Assembly (NCBI RefSeq): GCF_902498995.1
Contig: NZ_CABVLY010000022.1
Span: forward strand, 62,001 to 126,000
Direction of reading: 5' to 3'
Length of the DNA stretch: 64,000 nt
Source of the DNA: Burkholderia anthina
GTDB taxonomy: Bacteria > Pseudomonadota > Gammaproteobacteria > Burkholderiales > Burkholderiaceae
In this document: positions 33,708 to 44,576 of the stretch, piece by piece
How the letters are laid out: each line of letters starts with the position of its first letter
Position numbering within the stretch: the first letter of the stretch is position 1
Notes under the pieces: model-generated
What the model saw: the letters and a program-made list of their open reading frames with translations, nothing else
The model's database searches: none
Told to the model about the DNA's origin: nothing
Program-made: the position numbers and the translations under genes

Positions 33708-34759
33708 GCGGCGGCGTGGGCCGGCCGCCAGCCGAGCGCCGGCGCAATCGTTTCCGCAAGCGTGCGCAGCCGCGCCAGCGCGTCGTCGAGCGACGTGCTT
33801 TCCGATTGCACGACCGGCAGAAAATAATCGGCGAACGGGAACAGCGCCGGGTCGCCGCGCAGGCTGTCGATCACGTCGTCCGGATGCCCGTAATGCACGT
33901 TCAGCAGCCGCAGGATCTGCTCGGGATCGGTCACGTCGGGATGGCCGCTTGCCGCGAGCCACGGGATATGCCGCACGACGTCGGGCGCAAGCGCGGCGAG
34001 CGCGGCGCGCCGGTCGCGCGCGGGAAATACCGCGCGCACCACGCCGATGCGCGGCGCCGGCGCGTCGGCGTGCGCGCGTTCGCGCCACGCGTCGAGATAG
34101 GCGCGCGCGAGCGGCAATTGCACGGTTCGCGGATCGTGCACGGCGGTCCCGAGCAGCAGGCCATTGCCGTGCCGTGCCGCGAACCGCGCGCCGTCAGGCG
34201 ACGCATGCGAATGCCACAGGCGGGTGCGTACGCCCGGCGCCGCCGGCTGCAGGACGAGCGGTGGCGCATCGGCGGCGGCGCGCGCGAGCGGGTGGCCCGC
34301 GAGCGCATCCTGCAGGCGTTCGAGCGCGGCCGCGAAGCGCGCCTGACGCGTGTCGACGTCGAGCCCGAACGCGGCGAACGCATCGAGATTCGCGCCGCCG
34401 CTGCCCAGGCCGAGTTGCAGGCGCCCGCCGGCCAGCGAGTCGAGTACCGCCGCATCTTCGGCGAGCCGCAGCGGGTCCTCGAGCGACAGCGTGACGATTC
34501 CCGTGCCGAGTTCGATGCGGCGTGTGCGTTGCGCGACGGCGGCCAGCAGCACGAGCGGCGACGGCAGCCGGCCGTATTCCGCGCGGAAATGGTGCTGCGC
34601 GACGAATCCGCCGTCGAAGCCGAGCTGTTCGGCCGCGACGAACAGCGTGTCGAGATCCGCGTAGACGCGGCGCGCGTCGCCGCTACCGTGGACGTGCGTG
34701 AGGAAGCCGAGCTTGAACGGCCGGCGCCCGGCCGGTGCGGGAGAGGACGATTGAGTCAT
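33704..34759 (-). CDS. LLM-class flavin-dependent oxidoreductase
   Basis: A 351-residue bacterial luciferase-family protein. The N-terminus FKLGFLTHVHGSGDARRVYADL, then AEQLGFDGGFVAQHHFRAEYGRLPSPLVLLAAVAQRTRRIELGTGIVTLSLEDPLRLAEDAAVLD is typical of the group, which includes sulfur-starvation-induced monooxygenases. C-terminal LRTLAETIAPALGW is shared with the next upstream LLM gene, indicating a tandem duplication. Substrate unknown. The start (ATG 34757-34759) overlaps the upstream stop. Confidence 0.85.
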   Translation of the reverse strand: MTQSSSPAPAGRRPFKLGFLTHVHGSGDARRVYADLDTLFVAAEQLGFDGGFVAQHHFRAEYGRLPSPLVLLAAVAQRTRRIELGTGIVTLSLEDPLRLAEDAAVLDSLAGGRLQLGLGSGGANLDAFAAFGLDVDTRQARFAAALERLQDALAGHPLARAAADAPPLVLQPAAPGVRTRLWHSHASPDGARFAARHGNGLLLGTAVHDPRTVQLPLARAYLDAWRERAHADAPAPRIGVVRAVFPARDRRAALAALAPDVVRHIPWLAASGHPDVTDPEQILRLLNVHYGHPDDVIDSLRGDPALFPFADYFLPVVQSESTSLDDALARLRTLAETIAPALGWRPAHAAA

Positions 34760-35778
34760 GTCGGGATCGGATCGGAGGTGAGCGAAGCGGCTTCGGTGCC
34801 GGCGGCGGCCGGCGTCCAGCCGAGCGCCGGCGCGATCTCGCGGGCGACGGCTTCGAGCCGCCGCAGCGCGTCGCGATGCGAGGTGCCCGCCGTCTGCACC
34901 TGCACGACCAGTTCGGTCGCGTCGGCCAGCGCGGGATCGGTCTGTAGCGCGGCCGCGATGTCGGCGGGCGTGCCGCGTAGCACACCGAAGCGATCGAGCA
35001 GCGCGGGGAGGTCGGCTGGCGCGGGCGCCGGCGCGCCGCCGGCCGCGGCAAGCCGCGCGGCGTACCGCAGGATGTCGGGACCGAGCGCGGCTTCGACGCT
35101 GGCCGCGTCCGCGCCCGGCACGACCGCCCGCACGAGCGCGACACGGGGCGCGCCCGGATGGGCCCATGCGCGGCGATAGCGCGCCGTGAGCGCGGCTTCG
35201 CCGTCCTGTTCCGGACGCGTGCGCGCGACGATCAGCCCGTGACCGTTGCGCGCGACCGCCTCGGCATCGCCGGTCGCTTGCCAGAGACGCGCGGCCAGCG
35301 TGGGCGCGGGCGGTTGCAGCGTCGCCCCGGCGGGGCCGACCGGCGCGCCATCCAGCGCCTGGCGCAACGCCGCGAGCGCATCGGCCTGCAACGCCGCGCG
35401 CGCACCGAAATCGCGGCCGAACGCGGCGAACACGTCCGCCTCGAAGCCGGCGCCGACACCGAGCTGAAGGCGGCCATCCGCGAGCGTGTCGAGCACGGCC
35501 GCATCCTCCGCGACGCGCAACGCCGATTCGAGCGGCAGCACGATCACGCCGGTGCCGAGCGCGATGCGCCGCGTGCGGCGCGCGGCGGCGGCCAGCAGCA
35601 CGAGCGGCGACGGCAGCCGGCCCGTTTCGCTGCCGAAATGGTGCTGCGCCACCCAGGCGCTGTCGAAGCCGAGCGCTTCCGCCGCTTCAATCAGCGCAAG
35701 CGTGTCGTGCAGCACGCGCGGCGACGAATCGGGTGCATAGACGCGCGTCAGCACGCCGAGACGGAACGGGCGCGTCAT
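34756..35778 (-). CDS. LLM-class flavin-dependent oxidoreductase, paralogue of the adjacent gene
   Basis: A 340-residue protein colinear with the 33704-34759 product: FRLGVLTRVYAPDSSPRVLHDTL, EALGFDSAWVAQHHFGSETGRLPSPLVLLAAAARRTRRIALGTGVIVLPLESALRVAEDAAVLDTLADGRLQLGVGAG, and the same LRRLEAVAREIAPALGW ending. The two clearly arose by duplication but have diverged in the middle, where substrate loops sit, so they may serve different substrates or form a heterodimer like luciferase LuxAB. It is coupled by ATGA overlaps to the genes on either side. Confidence 0.85.
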   Translation of the reverse strand: MTRPFRLGVLTRVYAPDSSPRVLHDTLALIEAAEALGFDSAWVAQHHFGSETGRLPSPLVLLAAAARRTRRIALGTGVIVLPLESALRVAEDAAVLDTLADGRLQLGVGAGFEADVFAAFGRDFGARAALQADALAALRQALDGAPVGPAGATLQPPAPTLAARLWQATGDAEAVARNGHGLIVARTRPEQDGEAALTARYRRAWAHPGAPRVALVRAVVPGADAASVEAALGPDILRYAARLAAAGGAPAPAPADLPALLDRFGVLRGTPADIAAALQTDPALADATELVVQVQTAGTSHRDALRRLEAVAREIAPALGWTPAAAGTEAASLTSDPIPT

Positions 35779-37148
35779 GCGGCACCTCCGCCGACCGGTG
35801 CGACCGTATCGCCGCGCAGCGACGACGGGCGCCGAAAGAAGGGCGGGCGCGGCAGGCCGAGCTGATCGCGCAGCGTCGGGCCTTCGTACTCGGTGCGGAA
35901 CAGCCGGCGGCGCTGCAGTTCGGGCACGACGAGATCGACGAAGTCGTCGAGACCGCCGGGCACCCACGCGAACGCGACGTTGAACCCGTCGGCGCCATAC
36001 GACAGGAACCATTCCTCGAAGCGGTCGGCGATGGTCTTCGGCGTGCCGGTGACGACGCCGGCGCTGGCAAAGCGCTCGTAGAGCTGGCGGATCGTCAGGT
36101 TCTCGCGGCGCGCGAGATCGACGATCAGCTGCTGCCGGCTCTTGCTGCGATTGCTCGGCGGCAGATCGGGCAACGGTCCGTCCAGCGGATAGCCGGACAG
36201 GTCGAAGTCCCCCGCGTTGTCGGCGAGCAGCCGCAGCCCGAGCACCGGATCGATCAGGTCCTGCAACGCACGCAGCTTGTCGCGCGCCTCGGCCTCGGTC
36301 GCGCCGACGATCGGCATCACGCCGGGCAGGATCTTCAGGTGCTCCGGCCGGCGGCCGTAACGCGCGACGCGGCCCTTGACGTCCGCATAGAACGCTTGCG
36401 CGTCGTCGAGCCGGTGCTGCGCCGTGAAGATCACCTCCGCGCAGCGTGCCGCGAGTTCGCGGCCGGCTTCCGACGAGCCGGCCTGCACGAGCACCGGATG
36501 GCCCTGCGGCGCGCGCGCGACGTTCAGCGGACCGCGCACGCTGAAGTGCGGCCCGCGATGATCGAGCACGTGCAGCTTGCGGTGATCGAAATGCAGGCCG
36601 GCGGCCTTGTCCTCGATGAACGCGTCGTCTTCCCAGCTGTCCCAGAGCCCCGCCACGACGCGCTGGAACTCGTCGGCGCGCGCGTAGCGATCGGCGTGCG
36701 CGAGGTGCGGCGTCGCGCCGAAGTTCGCCGCTTCGTCGGGCACGACCGACGTGACGAGATTCCACCCCGCGCGGCCGCCGCTCAGGTGGTCGAGCGACGC
36801 GAACTTGCGGGCGATGTGGTAAGGCGCGTTGTAGGTCGTCGTCGCGGTCGCGATCAGGCCGATGCGGTGCGTGACGGCCGCCAGCGCGGCGAGCAGCGTG
36901 AGCGGCTCGAACGTATCGGCGCGCGCGCTGCGGCGCAGCGAGTCGACGTGGCTGCCCTGCGTCGCGACCACGTCCGCGACGAACAGCGCATCGAGCTTGC
37001 CGCGCTCGGCCGTCTGCGCCATCCGGCGAAAATGCGCGAAGTCGCGGTTGCCGTTCGGCTGCGCGAGCGGATGGCGCCAGCCGACGACATGGCTGCCGCC
37101 GCCGTTCAGCATCGCGTTGAGTTTCAGGGTGTCGGTGCGGCGCGTCAT
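35775..37148 (-). CDS. NtaA/SnaA/DszA-family flavin monooxygenase
   Basis: A 457-residue long-form LLM enzyme. Diagnostic stretches are AMLNGGGSHVVGWRHPLAQP, GLIATATTTYNAPYHIARKFASLDHLSGGRAGWNLVTS, ADEFQRVVAGLWDSWEDDAFI and a closing EGPTLRDQLGLPRPP. This family needs reduced FMN and includes nitrilotriacetate monooxygenase NtaA, pristinamycin SnaA and the dibenzothiophene-sulfone monooxygenase DszA. It follows the TonB-dependent receptor gene by 13 bp, with TGAGGAGG as ribosome site, so it is the second gene of the operon. Confidence 0.9.
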   Translation of the reverse strand: MTRRTDTLKLNAMLNGGGSHVVGWRHPLAQPNGNRDFAHFRRMAQTAERGKLDALFVADVVATQGSHVDSLRRSARADTFEPLTLLAALAAVTHRIGLIATATTTYNAPYHIARKFASLDHLSGGRAGWNLVTSVVPDEAANFGATPHLAHADRYARADEFQRVVAGLWDSWEDDAFIEDKAAGLHFDHRKLHVLDHRGPHFSVRGPLNVARAPQGHPVLVQAGSSEAGRELAARCAEVIFTAQHRLDDAQAFYADVKGRVARYGRRPEHLKILPGVMPIVGATEAEARDKLRALQDLIDPVLGLRLLADNAGDFDLSGYPLDGPLPDLPPSNRSKSRQQLIVDLARRENLTIRQLYERFASAGVVTGTPKTIADRFEEWFLSYGADGFNVAFAWVPGGLDDFVDLVVPELQRRRLFRTEYEGPTLRDQLGLPRPPFFRRPSSLRGDTVAPVGGGAA

Positions 37149-37161
37149 CCGGCGAGCCTCC

Positions 37162-39495
<2,334 letters not shown>

Positions 39496-39598
39496 CCGTA
39501 TATCCCCAAAGCGAAGCGTTGTTATGCGTGTGGTCCGGCGCGGCGCCGCGCATCCGGTCGATGGCGCCGCGGATCGGCAGTGCGTGAGCCGGTGCTTC

Positions 39599-39613
39599 GC
39601 AACAGGCGTGCCA
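39599..39613 (-). promoter_or_regulatory. Sigma-54 (-24/-12) promoter for the TonB receptor/LLM operon
   Basis: On the minus strand it reads TGGCACGCCTGTTGC, matching TGGCACG-N4-TTGC exactly, with GG and GC elements at the invariant spacing. The predicted transcript start is about 90 bp before the receptor ATG (39495). Confidence 0.8.
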
Positions 39614-39700
39614 ATGGGCGCCCGGGCCCGCCCCGCAACGGTTTGCGCCGAATGCGGCGGCCGAATGAGCCGGGGCGCGTGCACGCGTAGCAGTCGTTTT

Positions 39701-39714
39701 GCTGGAAATACAGC
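39701..39714. promoter_or_regulatory. Palindromic enhancer-type site, copy 1 (GCTGGAAATACAGC)
   Basis: An inverted repeat with one mismatch, nearly identical to copy 2 58 bp away. Its centre lies about 95 bp upstream of the -24 element of the minus-strand promoter and 110 bp upstream of that of the plus-strand promoter, the usual range for a sigma-54 activator site. Confidence 0.6.
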
Positions 39715-39758
39715 AGCGTCGTCGCGCGGCGCGCGGTGTGCTGCTTTTGCTCCATCTC

Positions 39759-39772
39759 GCTGGAAATCCAGC
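39759..39772. promoter_or_regulatory. Palindromic enhancer-type site, copy 2 (GCTGGAAATCCAGC)
   Basis: A perfect 6-bp dyad GCTGGA-AA-TCCAGC. Its centre is about 53 bp upstream of the -24 element of the plus-strand promoter. Copy 1 has the same core. Confidence 0.6.
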
Positions 39773-39817
39773 ACGCCGCGCGCGGCGTCATGGGCGCACA
39801 GGCCGGCAGGACGGCGA

Positions 39818-39833
39818 TGGCATGGTGCTTGCT
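39818..39833 (+). promoter_or_regulatory. Sigma-54 (-24/-12) promoter for the SfnB/ABC importer operon
   Basis: TGGCATGGTGCTTGCT matches TGGCAY-N5-TTGCW with correct GG-to-GC spacing. The expected start is near 39845, leaving a short leader before ATG 39871, which also rules against upstream in-frame ATGs as translation starts. Confidence 0.72.
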
Positions 39834-39870
39834 CTCGACGGAGGCCATGCATCTGTCCACGAGGATCTTC

Positions 39871-41112
39871 ATGAACGCTTTCACGTCCGCCGACACGTCC
39901 GCCCGCGCGTCGTCCCCGCTTTCCTCCCGGCCGCCCGCGAGCCGCATCGCCGACGACGCGCATGCGCTCGAAATCGCGCGCCGTCTCGCCGACGAACTGT
40001 CGCGCGACGCGGCGCTGCGCGACCGCGAGCGCCGCCTGCCGTTCGCGGAGCTCGACCTGTTCTCGGGCAGCGGGCTGTGGGGCATCACGGTGCCGCGCGC
40101 GTTCGGCGGCGCGGATGTGTCGCTGGCGACGCTCGGCGAGGTGGTGCGGACCATCGCGCAGGCGGATCCGTCGATCGGCCAGTTGCCGAAGAATCACTTC
40201 CATGCGCTCGACGTGATCCGGCTGACCGGCAACGACGCACAACGCCGCAAGTTCTTCGATCTCGTGCTCGACGGTGCACGGATCGGCCATGCGGCGTCCG
40301 AGCGCGGCACGAAGAACGCGCTCGAGATCGGCACGCGGCTCTCGCGGCGCGGCGGGCGGCTCGTGCTCGACGGCCAGAAGTTCTATTCGACCGGCGCGCT
40401 GTTTGCCGACTGGATCGCGGTGCTCGCGCTCGACGACGACGGCCGCTACGTGCAGGCGCTGGTCGAGCGCGACCGGCCGGGGCTCGAGATCGTCGACGAC
40501 TGGAGCGGCTTCGGGCAGCGCACGACGGCGAGCGGCACGCTGACGCTGTCGGGTGTCGAGGTCGACGAGCAGGACGTGGTGTCGATCCAGGCCGCGTTCG
40601 AGCGGCCGACCCTCGCCGGGCCCGTGTCGCAATACCTGCACGCGAACATCGACGTCGGCATCGCGCGCGCGGCGCTGGCCGACACGCTCGAGTTCGTGCG
40701 CACGCGCAGCCGGCCGTGGGCCGACAGCGGCATCGCGCGCGCGTCGGACGATCCGTACGTGATCCGCGACGTCGCGGACGTGCAGATTCGCCTGCTCGCG
40801 ACCGAAGCGCTGCTCGAACGCGCGGCCGCGACGCTCGACGCGCTGCCGGTCGAACTCGACGATGCGCAGGTGGCGCACGCTTCGGTGCAGGTCGCGGCCG
40901 CGAAAGTGCTGAGCACCGAGCTGGCGATCCTCGCGACCAACAAGCTGTTCGAACTGTCGGGCACGCGCTCGGTGCTGAGCGAATACAACCTCGATCGCCA
41001 CTGGCGCAATGCGCGCACCCACACGCTGCACGACCCGGTGCGCTGGAAATATCACGCGATCGGCAACTACGTGCTCAATCACGTCAATCCGCCACGCCAC
41101 GGCTATCTGTGA
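39871..41112 (+). CDS. sfnB: SfnB-family sulfur-acquisition flavoprotein (acyl-CoA dehydrogenase fold, DszC-like)
   Basis: A 413-residue acyl-CoA dehydrogenase-fold protein. It shows the helical N-terminal domain (ELDLFSGSGLWGITVPRAFGG), central barrel (GTKNALEIGTRLSRRGGRLVLDGQKFYSTG), and C-terminal FMN region (LFELSGTRSVLSEYNLDRHWRNARTHTLHDP). The ending motif N-A-R-T-x-T-L-H-D-P is typical of the DszC/SfnB class, which are flavin-dependent monooxygenases acting on sulfur or nitrogen compounds, not fatty-acid enzymes. SfnB is linked to dimethyl-sulfone use in Pseudomonas. The start chosen, ATG 39871, follows GAGGA by 6 bp. It heads the plus-strand operon. Confidence 0.88.
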   Translation: MNAFTSADTSARASSPLSSRPPASRIADDAHALEIARRLADELSRDAALRDRERRLPFAELDLFSGSGLWGITVPRAFGGADVSLATLGEVVRTIAQADPSIGQLPKNHFHALDVIRLTGNDAQRRKFFDLVLDGARIGHAASERGTKNALEIGTRLSRRGGRLVLDGQKFYSTGALFADWIAVLALDDDGRYVQALVERDRPGLEIVDDWSGFGQRTTASGTLTLSGVEVDEQDVVSIQAAFERPTLAGPVSQYLHANIDVGIARAALADTLEFVRTRSRPWADSGIARASDDPYVIRDVADVQIRLLATEALLERAAATLDALPVELDDAQVAHASVQVAAAKVLSTELAILATNKLFELSGTRSVLSEYNLDRHWRNARTHTLHDPVRWKYHAIGNYVLNHVNPPRHGYL

Positions 41113-42740
41113 TGAACGACACGCTTTCGCATCCTTCGCCGGTCGCGCCGAAGGACCCGGCGCGGCGCCGCTATGCGCTCGCCGCCGCCTGGGTGGCTGC
41201 CGGATTCGGCAGCGCGGCCCGCGCTTTCGCGGCGGACGCCGCCGCGGCGCCGGTGCGCGGCGGCACGCTGTCGCTGTTCGCGCAGCCGGAGCCGCCGTCG
41301 CTCGTCAACGCGCTGACGCCGCACGTCGCGTCGCAATACGTCGGCGGCAAGATCTTTCAGGGGCTGCTCGGCTTCGACCCGCAACTGCGCGTGGTGCCGG
41401 TGCTCGCGCGCAGCTGGCATGCGTCGGCCGACGGGCTGAACTACACGTTCGAGCTGCAGCCGGGCGTGCGCTGGCACGATGGGCAGCCGTTCGGCGCGCG
41501 CGACGTGGTCGTCACGCTGAGCGAAATCGCGCCGCAGGCGCTGCCGCGCACGAAGGTGACGTTCGACAAGTACGTCGCGTCGATCGAGGCGAGCGGCCCG
41601 CTGCAGGTGACGATCCGCCTGAAGAAGCCGTATGCGGGGCTGATCAACCTGCTCGGCAGCGGGCTGCTGCCGATCCTGCCGGCGCACCTGTACCAGGGCA
41701 AGGACCCGCGGAACAATCCGGCGAACCAGCATCCGGTCGGCACCGGGCCGTTCGTGTTCGGCGAATGGAAACGCGGCGCGTATATCCGCCTCGCGCGCAA
41801 CCCGGATTACTGGAAAAAGGGCTTGCCGCATCTCGACGGGATCGTATTCAACATCGTGCCCGACGCGGCGGCGCGCTCGATCGCGTTCGAACGCGGACAG
41901 ATCCATGCGCTGCGTGCGGGCGACGTCGACTACTCGGACATCGCGCGGCTCGCGAAGCTGCCGGGCGTCGCCCTCACGACGCAGGGCTGGGAACTGTTCA
42001 CGGGGATGGCCTTTCTCGAGCTGAACCAGCGCAAGCCGCCGTTCGACAACGTGCTCGTGCGGCAGGCGGTGCTGCATGCGCTCGATCGCCAGTTCATCGT
42101 CGACCGGATCTTCTTCGGCTACGGCAAGGTCGCGAACGGGCCGTTCGTGTCGTCGTCGCCGTTCTACGATCCGAACGTGCCGCGCTTCGCGTACGACCCG
42201 GAGCGGGCGCGCGCGCTGATCCGGCAATCGGGTGTCGACGTCGGCCGGTTTCCGCTCGTGCTGATCAACGGCGAGAAGGGCGGTGCGTGGGAGCGCGTCG
42301 CCGAATACACGCAGCAGGCGCTCGGCCAGGCCGGCTTCCGGCTGCGCGTGCAGACGACCGATGCGGCCGGCTGGTATGCGCGCGTCGCGAACTGGGATTT
42401 CGACCTGAGCTACAACTTCCTGTTCCAGAACGCGGACCCGGATTTCGGCGTCGCGCCGCTGTACCGGATCGACGGCATCTCGAAGGGTTCGCCGTTCGGC
42501 AACGTCGAGGGCTACCGCAACCCGAAGGCCGACGCGCTGTGGGACGCGGCTGCGCTCGACACCGATCCGGCCGCGCGCCGCGCGCGCTATGCGCAGCTCC
42601 AGACCCTGCTCGCGAACGACGCGGCGATCGCCAACATCTTCGAGATGGTCAACCCGACGGTGTACCGGCGCAACGTCCACAACCTGCTGCGCACGGCCAC
42701 CAGCGTGAACGACAGCCTCGAGGACACATGGATCGGATGA
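41112..42740 (+). CDS. ABC transporter substrate-binding protein, dipeptide/nickel family (SBP_bac_5)
   Basis: A 542-residue periplasmic binding protein. The N-terminus has an Arg-Arg region before a hydrophobic stretch (DPARRRYALAAAWVAAGFGSAARAFA) ending at an AFA-A cleavage site, possibly Tat-compatible. The mature part starts GGTLSLFAQPEPPSLVNAL and has the family signature region (LARSWHASADGLNYTFELQPGVRWHDGQPFGARDVV). The gene starts in the TGATG overlap with the preceding stop. It should deliver substrate (short peptides or organosulfur compounds) to the permeases encoded next. Confidence 0.9.
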   Translation: MNDTLSHPSPVAPKDPARRRYALAAAWVAAGFGSAARAFAADAAAAPVRGGTLSLFAQPEPPSLVNALTPHVASQYVGGKIFQGLLGFDPQLRVVPVLARSWHASADGLNYTFELQPGVRWHDGQPFGARDVVVTLSEIAPQALPRTKVTFDKYVASIEASGPLQVTIRLKKPYAGLINLLGSGLLPILPAHLYQGKDPRNNPANQHPVGTGPFVFGEWKRGAYIRLARNPDYWKKGLPHLDGIVFNIVPDAAARSIAFERGQIHALRAGDVDYSDIARLAKLPGVALTTQGWELFTGMAFLELNQRKPPFDNVLVRQAVLHALDRQFIVDRIFFGYGKVANGPFVSSSPFYDPNVPRFAYDPERARALIRQSGVDVGRFPLVLINGEKGGAWERVAEYTQQALGQAGFRLRVQTTDAAGWYARVANWDFDLSYNFLFQNADPDFGVAPLYRIDGISKGSPFGNVEGYRNPKADALWDAAALDTDPAARRARYAQLQTLLANDAAIANIFEMVNPTVYRRNVHNLLRTATSVNDSLEDTWIG

Positions 42741-42744
42741 TGCG

Positions 42745-43746
42745 ATGAACATGGCGCTGCGCTTGACGTCGACGGTGCTCCGGGGCCTTGCGGTCGTGCT
42801 CGGCGTGCTGGTCGTCAACTTCTTCCTGGTCCGGCTCGCGCCGGGAGACCCCGCGCTCATGCTCGCCGGCGACGCGGGCTCGGGCGACGCCGCGTACGTC
42901 GAGCGGCTGCGCGCGCAGCTCGGGTTGAGCCGGCCGCTCGTCGAGCAGTTCGCGCTGTATCTGCGCGATCTCGCGCACGTCGATTTCGGCTTCTCGTACC
43001 GCAACCAGCTGCCGGTGCTGCAGCTCGTCGCCGAGCGTCTGCCCGCGACGCTGCTGCTGATGGCCGCGGCGTTCGTCGTGTCCGTCGTCGCCGGCGTGAC
43101 GGCGGGCGCGGTGGCCGCGTACGGCGAGTCACGCGGCGGCGCGTGGGCGCGCCGCGTGGCGCGCGCGATCGGCGCGCTGGCGGTGATCGTCTATGCGACG
43201 CCGCTGTTCTGGCTGTCGCTGATGAGCGTGATCGCATTTTCGGTGGTGCTCGGCTGGCTGCCGTCCTTCGGCATGGAGAGCGTCGGCGCCGGCTATACGG
43301 GGTGGCGTCACGCGCTCGACGTGGCCGCGCACCTGGTGCTGCCGGCCGCGACGCTCGGGCTCGTGTACGGCGCGATCTACGTGCAGCTCACGCGCGCCGC
43401 GATGCTGGAAGTGATCGAACGCGAATTCGTGCGAACCGCACGGGCGAAAGGCGCGTCCGAGCCGCGCGTCATGATCCGCCACGTGCTGCGCAATGCGCTG
43501 TTGCCGGTCGTCACGCTCGGCGGGCTGCAGCTCGGGCAGCTCGCGGGCGGCGCGCTCGTCACCGAGATCGTGTTCGCGTGGCCGGGGCTCGGCGGGCTGA
43601 TGTACGACGCGCTGCTGCAACGCGACTATCCGGTGCTGCTCGGGCTGCTGGCCGTGGTCGCGGCGCTCGTGGTGATGTTCAATGCGTTGACGGATCTGCT
43701 GTACGGCATCGTCGATCCGCGCGTCGCAGGGCGGGAGGTGCGATGA
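42745..43746 (+). CDS. ABC transporter permease, DppB/OppB type
   Basis: A 333-residue inner membrane permease with an N-terminal helix, a periplasmic stretch with the SGGG-free PLVEQFALYLRDLAHVDFGFSYR motif, and five further helices. The EAA-type ATPase contact loop is seen around EFVRTARAKGASEPRVMIRHVLRNALLPVVT. The start is four bases after the binding protein stop. It forms a heterodimer with the next product. Confidence 0.9.
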   Translation: MNMALRLTSTVLRGLAVVLGVLVVNFFLVRLAPGDPALMLAGDAGSGDAAYVERLRAQLGLSRPLVEQFALYLRDLAHVDFGFSYRNQLPVLQLVAERLPATLLLMAAAFVVSVVAGVTAGAVAAYGESRGGAWARRVARAIGALAVIVYATPLFWLSLMSVIAFSVVLGWLPSFGMESVGAGYTGWRHALDVAAHLVLPAATLGLVYGAIYVQLTRAAMLEVIEREFVRTARAKGASEPRVMIRHVLRNALLPVVTLGGLQLGQLAGGALVTEIVFAWPGLGGLMYDALLQRDYPVLLGLLAVVAALVVMFNALTDLLYGIVDPRVAGREVR

Positions 43747-44576
43747 CGGGGCGCTTCCTGCGGGGTTTCGCGCGCACGCCCGGTGCCGCCGCCGGTTCGC
43801 TTTTTCTCGTGGTCGTCGCGCTCGTGGCGCTCACCGCGCCCGTATGGCTGCCGTCGCCATGGCGCATGGCGGCCGAGCCGTTGCTGCGGCCGCTGCTGCA
43901 CGCCGGCCACCCGCTCGGCACCGACATGCTCGGGCGCGACGTGCTGGTGGGACTGCTGTGGAGCGCGCGCGTGTCGCTGTTCGTGGGGCTCGCGGCGACC
44001 GCCGCGACCTTCGCGCTCGGCGTGTCGGTCGGCGCGCTCGCGGGCTGGTGCGGCGGCTGGATCGACAGGGCGCTGATGGCGCTCACGACGCTGTTCCAGA
44101 CCGTGCCGCAATTCGCGGTCGCCGTCACGATCGCGGCGGTGCTCGGCGCGTCGCTCGAATCGACGATCGTCGCGATCGCCGCCGTGTCGTGGCCGGCGAT
44201 CGCGCGGCTCGTGCGCGGCGAGTTCATCGGGCTGGCGCGCCGGGAGTTCGTGCTGGCGGCGCGGCTCGCCGGCGAGTCGCCGGCCGCGCTCGTGTGGCGT
44301 CAGATCCTGCCGCACGTGTGGCCGCCGCTCGCCGTGCTGGCCGCGCTGATGGTCGCAACCGCGATCCTCACCGAGTCGGCGCTGTCGTTTCTCGGGCTCG
44401 GCGATCCGTCCCAGATGAGCTGGGGTTTCATGATCGGCGCGGCGCGCAACGTGATGCGCGACGCGTGGTGGCTGAGCATCTGGCCGGGGCTCGCGATCGT
44501 CGTCACCGCGCTCGCGATCAATCGCGTCGGCGAAGGGTTGCGCCACGCATCGGCGATTGCGGAGCGGGTGCGATGA
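43743..44576 (+). CDS. ABC transporter permease, DppC/OppC type
   Basis: A 277-residue permease with an N-terminal hydrophobic helix, the HPLGTDMLGRDVLVGLLWSARVSL segment typical of DppC, and an EAA loop (EFVLAARLAGESPAALVWRQILPHVWPPL). It has about six membrane helices. The start ATG 43743 overlaps the preceding TGA by four bases (ATGA), and the stop overlaps the ATPase start. Confidence 0.9.
   Translation: MTGRFLRGFARTPGAAAGSLFLVVVALVALTAPVWLPSPWRMAAEPLLRPLLHAGHPLGTDMLGRDVLVGLLWSARVSLFVGLAATAATFALGVSVGALAGWCGGWIDRALMALTTLFQTVPQFAVAVTIAAVLGASLESTIVAIAAVSWPAIARLVRGEFIGLARREFVLAARLAGESPAALVWRQILPHVWPPLAVLAALMVATAILTESALSFLGLGDPSQMSWGFMIGAARNVMRDAWWLSIWPGLAIVVTALAINRVGEGLRHASAIAERVR

Larger units (their letters stand above)
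39496..39870. promoter_or_regulatory. 375-bp divergent control region with two sigma-54 promoters and shared palindromes
   Basis: No gene lies here. It separates the TonB receptor/LLM operon from the SfnB/ABC operon. It contains a minus-strand sigma-54 promoter (39599-39613), a plus-strand one (39818-39833), and two near-identical palindromes between them (39701-39714 and 39759-39772). Details are in the separate entries. Confidence 0.75.

Noticed and set aside
39735..39750. A third -24/-12 promoter (GGTGTGCTGCTTTTGC)
   Set aside because: The GG and GC elements are 14 bases apart instead of 12, outside the invariant sigma-54 spacing.
39496..41100. N-terminal extension of the TonB receptor frame to 41100
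   Set aside because: The receptor's signal peptide starts at 39495 and a sigma-54 promoter lies at 39599-39613; the extension is antisense to sfnB.
43143..44576. Longer DppC reading frame starting at 43143
   Set aside because: The extra part is an out-of-phase read of DppB; ATG 43743 gives the family N-terminus with an ATGA overlap.
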